Of a stretch of DNA of 8,672 nt, positions 1-5,535 are shown one piece after another. How positions within the stretch are numbered: the first letter of the stretch is position 1; each line of letters begins with the position of its first letter. The notes below the pieces were generated by a model. That model did no database searches. It was not told where the DNA came from and was given only the letters and a program-made list of their open reading frames with translations. The stretch comes from JBBQZP01 sp038207585 (GTDB taxonomy: Bacteria; Pseudomonadota; Alphaproteobacteria; Rhodobacterales; Rhodobacteraceae), in NCBI GenBank assembly GCA_038207585.1, contig JBBQZP010000062.1, positions 1-8,672 on the forward strand. Direction: 5' to 3'. The position numbers and the translations under genes are program-made.

Positions 1-2
1 TG

Positions 3-371
3 AAGATCGCGGCGCGGATCGGAACCTATGGGCCCCACGACGTCGTACCCGAGGCTCATCTGCTTGACCTGACCCTGATCATCGCGCCGGACCTCGTCTT
101 GATTGCACAGGATGGCATGGCGCATGTCTTCGACTATGACCCCTTGATCCGCCAGATCGATGCCCTGGCGCGCGAGCGCCATTATGAAACGCAAGAACGG
201 CTGATGACACGCATCGCCTATGCCTGCGCCGCCTACGCCGCCTACGCCGTGATCAAGGCGCTGGATATCTGCCTGCGCAAGCGGCCCGATTTGGCCGGGT
301 CGGGCAGCCTTGGCGTGCGGCTGATCCTGGATGCCGAGGCCTTGTCTGCGCTGCGCCCGGTGGCGGTCTGA
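3..371 (+). CDS. FolB-like dihydroneopterin aldolase (5' end outside window)
   Basis: The frame is open from the left edge to TGA at 369-371, giving 122 visible residues; the true start lies at or before base 1. FolB converts dihydroneopterin to 6-hydroxymethyl-dihydropterin in folate synthesis, in the cytoplasm. The translation follows the FolB tunnel-fold pattern: IGTYGPHDVV near the N-terminus, the FDYDPL segment carrying the substrate-site Tyr, the ETQERLMTRIA helix with its Glu, and the CLRKRPDLAGSGSLGV segment with the conserved Lys before a Gly-rich turn. The catalytic-region Glu of the usual G-x(n)-E-x4-Q motif is not visible; His/Asp sits there instead, so it may be a divergent paralogue. 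It converges on the gene ending at 414. Family fairly sure; exact activity less so. Confidence 0.7.
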   Translation, partial: KIAARIGTYGPHDVVPEAHLLDLTLIIAPDLVLIAQDGMAHVFDYDPLIRQIDALARERHYETQERLMTRIAYACAAYAAYAVIKALDICLRKRPDLAGSGSLGVRLILDAEALSALRPVAV

Positions 372-413
372 TCGGCCCCTTGCCTGCACCGCATGTGCCT
401 CGCATCCGCAGCG

Positions 414-983
414 TCAGGGGGCAAGCCATATCCCGGCCCAGCCCGCATGGCGATCAAACCGGGCGCGTCGATGGTGTGGGCCCAAATGCAAGGCATCAAT
501 CGTTTGCACCGTCAGCCGCAGAATGGCGAAACTAGCCGGGTCAGGCTGACTTGCATAGTCAAGCGCCTCTGCGATCGGTCGCCCCGGTGCGGGCTGGCTG
601 CCGTAGGATTGGCGCGACGCCTTCGGAACCCCGGCCCATACCACCACCGCGTCCGGGCCGGTCAGGATGGTGGCCGTGGCCTCCAACCGCATCTGCAGGC
701 GCGCGGCCGCGTCCCACACATGCAGCGCGGCAAAGGGAGTACGGCGCAACCCCGCAACCTTGGCTGAATGCAGATCGGTGTGGATGTCCAGCGTTCCCGT
801 GCCTTTGTCCGCCGCGCGCAGAACCACCGTTCTGGCCTGCGGCATGCCATCAGGCGTGACCGTGGCCAAGGTCGGGTGGCGGGCCGGGGCGCGCCGATCA
901 CGCACGCCGCGCACAAGCCGTGCCCAGACCTGCGCGTAGAGGTCGGACAGATCAGCCGCCCAAGGGTGCAGGTCCGGGGTCAT
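414..983 (-). CDS. Pyridoxamine 5'-phosphate oxidase-like FMN-binding protein
   Basis: A 189-residue protein of the split-barrel flavoprotein superfamily (Pyridox_oxase_2-type). The hallmark stretch PTLATVTPDGMPQARTVVLR (about residues 37-56) is the FMN-binding strand pair, followed by LDIHTDLHSAK and FAALHVWDAAARLQMRLEATA, as in PNPOx-like proteins. The length matches this short family rather than classical PdxH, and the PdxH C-terminal substrate motif is not evident, so vitamin B6 oxidation is only one possibility; another flavin-dependent reduction is equally open. The ATG at 981-983 overlaps the TGA of the upstream gene by four bases (ATGA), indicating translational coupling. No strong Shine-Dalgarno precedes it, which fits coupling. 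Soluble, no signal peptide. Confidence 0.85.
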   Translation of the reverse strand: MTPDLHPWAADLSDLYAQVWARLVRGVRDRRAPARHPTLATVTPDGMPQARTVVLRAADKGTGTLDIHTDLHSAKVAGLRRTPFAALHVWDAAARLQMRLEATATILTGPDAVVVWAGVPKASRQSYGSQPAPGRPIAEALDYASQPDPASFAILRLTVQTIDALHLGPHHRRARFDRHAGWAGIWLAP

Positions 984-1192
984 TTATACACTTCGCGCCG
1001 ATCGGAGAACGCCCGAACTCGCCTGCGCCATGCACGGTAGCTGCCGCTTTTCAGGTTCTGCCGCATCAGCGTTTTTATTGCGTCCGGTCCAAGCCCGTGC
1101 AGGTTTCGGATCGCATCAAAACTATCGTGATCGCTTAAAGCCATCTCGATGATTTCGCTTATCGTCGGCGGGTCAAGGACCTGTTTTGCCAT
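980..1192 (-). CDS. DUF2805 / TIGR03643-type small protein
   Basis: A 70-residue basic protein. The pattern SEIIEMALSDHDSFDAI followed by GLGPDAIKTLMRQNLK and SGSYRAWRRRV is that of the DUF2805 (TIGR03643) family, which looks like a compact helical, helix-turn-helix-like fold. Its biochemical role is unknown to me. It is the first gene of a two-gene leftward unit, overlapping the PNPOx-like flavoprotein by ATGA. The ATG at 1190-1192 has no convincing Shine-Dalgarno, and a weak promoter-like pair (TTGACT, CCTAAA) lies so close that the transcript could be nearly leaderless. Family call is good; function is open. Confidence 0.8.
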   Translation of the reverse strand: MAKQVLDPPTISEIIEMALSDHDSFDAIRNLHGLGPDAIKTLMRQNLKSGSYRAWRRRVRAFSDRREVYK

Positions 1193-1197
1193 ACTAC

Positions 1198-1227
1198 TTT
1201 AGGTGCCTTGCCCGCGTCACAAGTCAA
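1198..1227 (-). promoter_or_regulatory. Possible promoter of the DUF2805-PNPOx unit
   Basis: On the minus strand TTGACT (1222-1227) is followed after 18 bases by CCTAAA (1198-1203), which matches the sigma-70 -10 consensus at only three positions. The putative -10 ends five bases before the ATG, which would give a leaderless or near-leaderless mRNA. The -35 is good and the -10 poor, so this is a weak prediction. Confidence 0.25.
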
Positions 1228-1270
1228 GCTGATCGGGCGGTCCGCGCAAGACAGTAATCGTTTCAGGCGT

Positions 1271-1290
1271 GTCACTTTGCGCCGAGTGAC
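1271..1290. repeat. Inverted repeat GTCACT-N8-AGTGAC
   Basis: A perfect 6-bp inverted repeat with an 8-base spacer in the 154-base region between the divergent genes at 1192 (leftward) and 1347 (rightward). Its position suits a repressor or activator operator, but six pairs is short enough to arise by chance. Confidence 0.25.
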
Positions 1291-1346
1291 TGCGAAAGTC
1301 GCTGGCTTTACTGCCACGCAGTCATATCTGAAGCGTCGGCAGACAT

Positions 1347-1766
1347 GTGCATGCCGTCATAAGCCATGCCATGTGGCTCGAGGACCTGACTTTGGAACCA
1401 CCTTATCCACCATGGGGAGCCCAGATCCAAGGCAGTTTGGACCTGCCAAAAACGCCTCATATCGCAATGGTCGAGCGCTATCTGCATTTGACCCGAATGG
1501 TTATGCCTGCGCTCGCGCGCACCACCAAACGGCACTGGCCGGTTCGCAACGATCACTGCTTTCAGCGGATTGTGCTTGATACCATCTACGGTGGGATCTG
1601 GTCCGACCACATTCCACGTCCGGCATATCAGCATCTTGGCGAAACCGAAGCCCTGCGTGCCGTGCTGCTGTGCGAGCAGATCATCTCAGGCGAGACAGAC
1701 CTGAGCCTGCTGAATCGGCGGTCGCTGCACTGGCGAGGAAAAGGCAGCACGGGTAGCAGCGCCTGA
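1347..1766 (+). CDS. Conserved small protein of unknown function, Rhodobacterales type
   Basis: The frame opens after a TGA at 1329-1331. Candidate starts are GTG at 1347 (139 residues) and ATG at 1371 (131 residues, beginning MWLEDLTLEPP). Neither has a clear Shine-Dalgarno; the ATG fits the apparent start of the conserved part better. Striking blocks are YPPWGAQIQGSLDLPKTPH, MVERYLHLTRMVMPALARTT, HWPVRNDHCFQRIVLD and LNRRSLHWRGK. I recall similar proteins in Rhodobacteraceae, some labelled as acetyltransferases, but no GNAT acetyl-CoA loop (R/Q-x-x-G-x-G/A) is visible, so I do not accept that name. No signal peptide or membrane segment. The conserved DHC and Trp-rich positions suggest a structured, possibly ligand-binding protein. 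Function unknown. Confidence 0.7.
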   Translation: MHAVISHAMWLEDLTLEPPYPPWGAQIQGSLDLPKTPHIAMVERYLHLTRMVMPALARTTKRHWPVRNDHCFQRIVLDTIYGGIWSDHIPRPAYQHLGETEALRAVLLCEQIISGETDLSLLNRRSLHWRGKGSTGSSA

Positions 1767-2048
1767 CAAAAGACGTTTTCGTCCACCCATCACATTCGTG
1801 CAGCGTAGAGCCCTTTCTGGATCGGAATGTGAATTTTGCAAGACATTGACGGTATTAACCTCTTAGCGCGTCTGCGCCTGTTGCAAGAGCGGGATGCAGC
1901 GCTACCTTTCGATGGGTCGACGCACTCTTAACTCTGTGTGGTCGATCCAACCCTTGCGCAACACATAAAAATTTGGGCGGCTCGCAATCTTTGTGGGGCT
2001 CCAGAAAGCTGTGTGTGTGCGTCGCCCTGAACAATTGGAATTCATCTT
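1767..2048. other. Non-coding spacer upstream of the fasciclin gene
   Basis: These 282 bases separate the unknown small gene from the fasciclin gene. They are richer in A+T than their neighbours (for example around 1830-1865 and 1965-1980). No convincing ORF, hairpin or full sigma-70 promoter stands out; TTGACG at 1846-1851 has no -10 partner at proper spacing. The length leaves room for a promoter and a long leader, but I see nothing I can name. Confidence 0.4.
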
Positions 2049-2474
2049 ATGTCAACCACACTCCACGACATCGTCGACACCGCTGTCGCCGCAGGCACAT
2101 TCAAGACCCTGGTCGCAGCCGTGACCGCAGCCGACCTCGGCGCAACGCTGAAAGGCGAAGGCCCTTTCACCGTCTTCGCCCCCAACGACGATGCCTTTGC
2201 CAAACTGCCCGCCGGAACGGTCGAAGATCTCGTCAAGCCTGAGAACAAAGCCAAGCTCGTGTCGATCCTCACCTATCATGTGATGGCAGGCAAGGTGATG
2301 GCGGCAGACATCGCGGGCAAGAAACTCGAGCCCGCCACGGTGAACGGCCAGGCACTGCATGTTGACGCGACCTCCGGCGTAACTGTCAACGGCGCCACGG
2401 TCGTCGCAGCAGACATCGACTGCACCAATGGCGTGATCCACGTCGTCGATGCCGTCCTGATGCCAACCGTCTGA
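2049..2474 (+). CDS. Single-domain fasciclin (FAS1) protein
   Basis: A 141-residue protein that is essentially one FAS1 domain. The diagnostic H1 motif GPFTVFAPNDDAFAKLP is at about residues 38-54, the YH motif (YHVMAGKV) at 76-83, and the H2 motif NGVIHVVDAVLMP at 127-139. FAS1 domains mediate adhesion or ligand binding and are usually exported, but here the protein begins MSTTLHDIVDTAVAAG with no signal peptide, so it is either cytoplasmic or exported by an unusual route. The ATG at 2049 has only a weak GGA-type Shine-Dalgarno. It appears monocistronic: a long spacer precedes it and a strong terminator follows 24 bases after the stop. From memory, FAS1 proteins turn up in photooxidative-stress gene sets of Rhodobacter, which would fit the neighbouring photoreceptor, but that link is inference. 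Confidence 0.93.
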   Translation: MSTTLHDIVDTAVAAGTFKTLVAAVTAADLGATLKGEGPFTVFAPNDDAFAKLPAGTVEDLVKPENKAKLVSILTYHVMAGKVMAADIAGKKLEPATVNGQALHVDATSGVTVNGATVVAADIDCTNGVIHVVDAVLMPTV

Positions 2475-2497
2475 TTTTATACCAACAAACTGATCGG

Positions 2498-2524
2498 AGC
2501 CCGGTGTTCGCGCCGGGCTTTTTT
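2498..2524 (+). terminator. Rho-independent terminator of the fasciclin gene
   Basis: AGCCCGGTG (2498-2506), a TTCG tetraloop (2507-2510) and CGCCGGGCT (2511-2519) form a 9-bp stem with one G-T wobble, followed directly by a run of six T (2519-2524). A UUCG loop on a GC-rich stem plus a U-tract is a classical intrinsic terminator. Confidence 0.95.
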
Positions 2525-2693
2525 CATCGTTAGCGCAAGTCTGTTGATCAGCCGGTGCTTGCTCAAACCTTTGAAAACAAGGCCCGCTTTCGATATTGAG
2601 AGAACGTCCGGAAAATCCGGCCTGGCTACATTGTGGATCACCGGAAGCGACGCCGATTGACCAGAACCCGGCAGTGGGTCAGGCATGCTGCGC

Positions 2694-2711
2694 GACCTTG
2701 GGTTCAAGGTC
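2694..2711 (-). terminator. Stem-loop just after the LOV gene, possible weak terminator
   Basis: GACCTTG and CAAGGTC form a perfect 7-bp stem with a 4-base loop, two bases past the LOV stop codon. No T-tract follows on the minus strand, so it may stabilise the mRNA end or assist Rho-dependent stopping rather than terminate alone. Confidence 0.35.
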
Positions 2712-2713
2712 CA

Positions 2714-3091
2714 TCAGACAGGGTTCTGTGCGCCTGCGAAGAACATCAATCGTCCATCGCCGTCATAAATCGGCCGGATGCGAAGCCGATTAAGAAAGAG
2801 TTGTCCATCCTTTCGGTAGTTCAGGATATCGATCGTGAACCGCGTCTCCGCCCTCAACCCCTGCCGGATCGCTTCAATGGCGTGCGGGTTGGTTTCTGGG
2901 CCCTGCAGGAACCGACAGTTTCGCCCAAGGGCTTCTTCAGGTCTGTAACCGGTCTGTTCCTCGAACTCGTCGCTAACGAAGATCATCGGATTGTCTGGAA
3001 GGGACGGGTCTGAAAAGACCACGCTCATTTCCACCTCGTCACCTTCCAAGAGAGACCTAAGAAAAGCCTCGTCACGATCTTGCTTGGACAC
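2714..3091 (-). CDS. Short LOV-domain blue-light photoreceptor
   Basis: A 125-residue protein consisting of one LOV (PAS-type) domain with short flanks and no output domain. The signature GRNCRFLQG is at residues 56-64, with Cys59 as the adduct-forming cysteine. FMN-contact positions are present: Asn68, Arg76, Asn91 and Asn101 (NYRKDG and LNRLRIRP strands) and Gln122 in the final FFAGAQNPV strand. Blue light should form a flavin-Cys59 adduct. The sequence closely resembles DsLOV of Dinoroseobacter shibae as I remember it, including Met36 at the position of its Met49, which was linked to an unusually fast dark recovery. The start is GTG at 3089-3091, preceded by a strong Shine-Dalgarno GAGGAGG (3100-3106) at 8 bases. 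It is alone in its transcription unit; signalling is presumably by dimer rearrangement and a partner not visible here. Very secure family call. Confidence 0.96.
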   Translation of the reverse strand: MSKQDRDEAFLRSLLEGDEVEMSVVFSDPSLPDNPMIFVSDEFEEQTGYRPEEALGRNCRFLQGPETNPHAIEAIRQGLRAETRFTIDILNYRKDGQLFLNRLRIRPIYDGDGRLMFFAGAQNPV

Positions 3092-3099
3092 AGAGATAT

Positions 3100-3106
3100 C
3101 CTCCTC
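3100..3106 (-). promoter_or_regulatory. Strong Shine-Dalgarno fixing the LOV GTG start
   Basis: GAGGAGG on the minus strand, 8 bases before GTG 3091. An ATG slightly further upstream is out of frame, so this site decides the GTG start. Confidence 0.85.
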
Positions 3107-3171
3107 ATTTGGTCAGGCTGCATACACTCGGCGAGGCAGGCTTCGGCAATATTTGTCGATCACAATCGAGC

Positions 3172-3515
3172 TTAGCGGATTACGGATTGCTGCGCCACGG
3201 TCAGGGACAGCATCTTTCGCAGCCGGAGTGGTCTGGGATCGGTCTCTTTGCGGCGTTGCCGGAAGACCGGGGCGGGAAAACGGCAAACCCCGATCGGGGG
3301 CGTTGCCGTCACAAGGCCAAAGCCCGCGGCAAAGGCTTGGGCGACGCGCGCGGGCAGTGTCACCAAGGCATCCGACGCCGCGACCGCAGCCAGCGCAGGC
3401 AGCAAGGCGGGCAGAACAAGGATTACTCGGCGCGTCCGACCCGTCGCCTCGGGCCAGTCATCCACCATTCCGCGCAGATCGCCAGCGGGCGAGATCAAGA
3501 CATGGTCTGCGGCGC
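3172..3515 (-). pseudogene. LysR-family regulator remnant (C-terminal part only)
   Basis: The reading frame continues upstream to 3558, but homology begins near ADHVLISPAGDLRG. The stretch DHVLISPAGDLRGMVDDWPEATGRTRRV through ASDALVTLPARVAQAFAAGFGL is the second half of a LysR effector-binding domain; V-x-x-S-D-x-x-x-T-L-P-x-R-x-A is a family hallmark. The DNA-binding helix-turn-helix and the first half of the effector domain (about 200 residues) are missing. No start codon with a Shine-Dalgarno exists; upstream bases belong to a DUF3179 fragment in another frame. The last 30 residues, after ATPPIGV, are basic and poorly LysR-like, suggesting further decay. It is not a copy of the intact LysR gene at 3960. 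It should be non-functional. Confidence 0.75.
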
Positions 3516-3523
3516 AGTAGGAT

Positions 3524-3860
3524 TGAACTGTCGTAACTGACATAGGGATTGGCGCCATAGCTGCGGCACCAGTCCGGCTCGTACATCACCAACCTTTCAG
3601 GATTGCGGTCGCGGAACGCCGACCAGCTCTCCATCCAGCCGGGTAATTGCGTCAGGGTTGTGCCCGTTTGCTGGCCGATGATCCCTTCCCCCAGCGCCTG
3701 CTGCCACCAGCATTGGGTCTGGCGGTCATAGATGATTATGTCGGAAAACCGCAGCTTGCCCGAGACGCCAAAGTTGTGCGTCACGCAATTGATCCGTGCG
3801 TCAAAGATCATGCCAGTGTTGCAAAGGTGACAACGATCGGGCCGCCCCCCAGGCGGTGAC
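3524..3860 (-). pseudogene. DUF3179 protein remnant (middle part only)
   Basis: The translation contains LCNTGMIFDARINCVTHNFGVSGKLRFSD, then IIYDRQTQCWWQQALGEGIIG, LPGWMESWSAF and YGANPYVSYD. This is the core of DUF3179, a family of usually exported proteins of unknown function. Three lesions are visible. The N-terminal part is absent. At about 3822-3835 the expected VVTFCPLCN motif is broken: PIVVTF is readable in one frame and LCNTGM in the next, consistent with loss of about 10 bases between TTTGC-like repeats. The C-terminus stops after YDSS, where sequence becomes that of a LysR gene. No plausible start with a ribosome site. A dead gene. Confidence 0.75.
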
Positions 3861-3908
3861 GGCATCGGTGCCAATCTTGCGCTTGCGGCTTGGCTCAGGG
3901 AGCAGACA

Positions 3909-3922
3909 GGCGGGATACCGCC
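3909..3922 (-). terminator. Small hairpin after the LysR gene, possible weak terminator
   Basis: GGCGG-GATA-CCGCC (as read on the plus strand) forms a perfect 5-bp stem 38 bases past the LysR stop codon. There is no T-tract, so termination activity is doubtful. Confidence 0.2.
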
Positions 3923-3959
3923 GGAAACTGGCCAACTTCATTCCCAATTGCCGTTTTCG

Positions 3960-4865
3960 CTACGTCTCTTGAAAGATGCGACCGACGACATCGCGCAGCC
4001 AGATCGCGGATTGGTCCTGATCGGTGCGGGAATGCCAGAGCATCGAATAGAGATAGTCGGGCACATCCAGCGGCAGGTCGAACTGGATCAGGTCGCCTTG
4101 GCTGGCAGTCGCTGCCAGTCTGGAGGGGAGTGAAATGATGAGGTCGGTGTCCTTGATCGAGGCAATGTTGCTGGCAAAGTTGGACGTGGTGACCGCGATC
4201 CGGCGTTCCTTGCCCAGCTCGGACAGGCGCTGGTCGATCGGGCTTTGCCTTGGGTCGCGGAAAGACACCATCACGTGCGGAAAGGCCAGATAGTCATCTA
4301 ACGTGACCGCGTTCTGTCCGGCCTTGATGGCAAGGGGGTGCCGTGCGCACAACAGCCCGATGAATCGTTCGCGAAACAGTTCCTGCGATTTCAGCGAGCC
4401 TGTGGGGGCATCCCCACCGATGAAGGCCAGATCAAGTTCGCCCGTGCCAAGGCGCGCCAGCGTGCCCTCGCCCATTGACTGAATCTCCAGCTGCGTGTGC
4501 GGTGCCTGGGCGCGGACCGACCTGATGATGGCGGGCAGGAACGACATCATCGCATAATCGCTCGCCCCGATGCGGAAGGCATGGGTTGAGGTGCCTGCGT
4601 CAAAACTGGACGGGGCCAGCACCATGCCGACATCCTCCAGTATCCGCCGGATTGCGGGGATCATGGTTTCGGCTCGACGCGTGGGGTCCAACCGGTTTCC
4701 GTTGCGCACGAACAGCGGGTCGCCCGTCACATCGCGGAACCTGTTCAGGGCATGGCTGACGGCGGGCTGGCTGAGCGACAAGCGCGTCGCGGCAAGGGTG
4801 ACGGACCCGGTGCGCGCGATGGCGTCGAAGACCACCAGCAGGTTCAGGTCAGGCCGGTCATTCAT
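3960..4865 (-). CDS. LysR-family transcriptional regulator, divergent to the isochorismatase operon
   Basis: About 301 residues from ATG 4865, the usual LysR length. The N-terminal winged helix-turn-helix is complete: PDLNLLVVFDAIARTGSVTL, AATRLSLSQPAVSHALNRFR, then DPLFVRNGNRL (residues about 6-65), and a full effector domain follows (FRIGASDYAMMSFLP; LGTGELDLAFIG; LISLPSRLA). The pattern is closest to the NodD-like branch. Alternative in-frame starts lie upstream (ATG 4874, ATG 4895, TTG 4901); I prefer 4865 because family members begin just before PDLNLL, but none has a strong Shine-Dalgarno. It diverges from the hydrolase gene at 4955 with 89 bases between, the standard arrangement in which a LysR protein controls its neighbour and itself in response to a small effector. 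An imperfect palindrome at 4903-4921 is a candidate operator. The effector is unknown; a quinone or aromatic compound is a guess from the operon. Confidence 0.94.
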   Translation of the reverse strand: MNDRPDLNLLVVFDAIARTGSVTLAATRLSLSQPAVSHALNRFRDVTGDPLFVRNGNRLDPTRRAETMIPAIRRILEDVGMVLAPSSFDAGTSTHAFRIGASDYAMMSFLPAIIRSVRAQAPHTQLEIQSMGEGTLARLGTGELDLAFIGGDAPTGSLKSQELFRERFIGLLCARHPLAIKAGQNAVTLDDYLAFPHVMVSFRDPRQSPIDQRLSELGKERRIAVTTSNFASNIASIKDTDLIISLPSRLAATASQGDLIQFDLPLDVPDYLYSMLWHSRTDQDQSAIWLRDVVGRIFQET

Positions 4866-4902
4866 TCGCTGCATGCCCCGCGAAAGATCATTCATTTCCA
4901 AT

Positions 4903-4921
4903 ATGACCGGTTCCGGATCAT
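4903..4921. promoter_or_regulatory. Candidate LysR operator in the divergent spacer
   Basis: ATGACCGG-TT-CCGGATCAT is an inverted repeat with one extra base in the right arm, lying between the LysR gene and the hydrolase operon. It contains the T/A-flanked dyad character of LysR boxes but is not a perfect T-N11-A example. Position is the stronger argument. Confidence 0.4.
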
Positions 4922-4954
4922 CAAGGAAAGGACGTTCATCAAAGGACCCCTGAC

Positions 4955-5524
4955 ATGCAGCGATTTTCCCTGACCGACACCGCGATGATCCTGATCGACC
5001 ATCAGGTTGGCACCAACACCTGGGCGGCGACGACCCCGCTGGAATTGCTGCGGCGCAACGTAATCATTCTGGCCAAGTTCGCTGTCGGCACCGGCATGCC
5101 ATTGGTCCTGACCTCCAGTCAGGAAACCAACACGAATGTGCAGGGTCCGCTGATGCCCGAACTGGCCGAGATTGCGCCCGAGGCTTTTGCCGCTCGGGTC
5201 AAGCGAACGGGCGTGGTGAATGCCTGGGATGACGACGCGTTTGCCGCTGCTTGTCGCAACACGGGGCGACGGAACTTCGTCATGGCGGGGGTGACCACGG
5301 ATGTCTGCATGGTGGCCCCGGCGATTGACGCGCTGAACGAAGGCTACAACGTGCAGGTGGTCTGTGACGCCTGCGGGTCGACCAACCAGATCGCCGAAGA
5401 AATGTCCTGGCGGCGGATGGAGGCGGCGGGCGTGCGGCTGACCAGCACCAATGCCATGGTGGCCGAACTCGTCAAGAACTGGGCCAGCCCGGCGGGTGCG
5501 GTCGCCTTTCCGCTGCTGACGTGA
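4955..5524 (+). CDS. Isochorismatase-family cysteine hydrolase
   Basis: A 189-residue single-domain cysteine hydrolase. The Asp-Lys-Cys triad is intact: Asp15 in ILIDHQ, Lys83 in RVKRTGVVNAW and Cys118 in the GVTTDVCM motif (residues 112-119), which has the expected cis-peptide V-T pair. The fold hydrolyses amide or ester-like bonds (nicotinamidase, N-carbamoyl hydrolases, isochorismatase); this branch resembles E. coli YcaC, whose substrate is unsettled, so none is assigned. A good Shine-Dalgarno AAAGGA (4941-4946) lies 8 bases before the ATG. It is the first gene of a three-gene operon with the quinone oxidoreductase and the glutathione transferase, divergent from the LysR regulator. Cytoplasmic. 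Confidence 0.93.
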   Translation: MQRFSLTDTAMILIDHQVGTNTWAATTPLELLRRNVIILAKFAVGTGMPLVLTSSQETNTNVQGPLMPELAEIAPEAFAARVKRTGVVNAWDDDAFAAACRNTGRRNFVMAGVTTDVCMVAPAIDALNEGYNVQVVCDACGSTNQIAEEMSWRRMEAAGVRLTSTNAMVAELVKNWASPAGAVAFPLLT

Positions 5525-5535
5525 CGGGGCGCAAG

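Noticed and set aside
1845..1875. Sigma-70 promoter from TTGACG (1846-1851) for the fasciclin gene
   Set aside because: No acceptable -10 element lies 16-18 bases downstream.
2052..2441. Long minus-strand ORF opposite the fasciclin gene
   Set aside because: It is the antisense shadow of a clear FAS1 domain on the plus strand.
2608..2620. CCGGA-AAA-TCCGG hairpin as a terminator
   Set aside because: The stem has only five pairs with no T-tract, and it lies in a spacer that a better terminator already closes.
2477..2707. Minus-strand ORF of 76 codons between the fasciclin and LOV genes
   Set aside because: It covers the fasciclin terminator, has no ribosome site and its translation resembles no family; it is best read as spacer.
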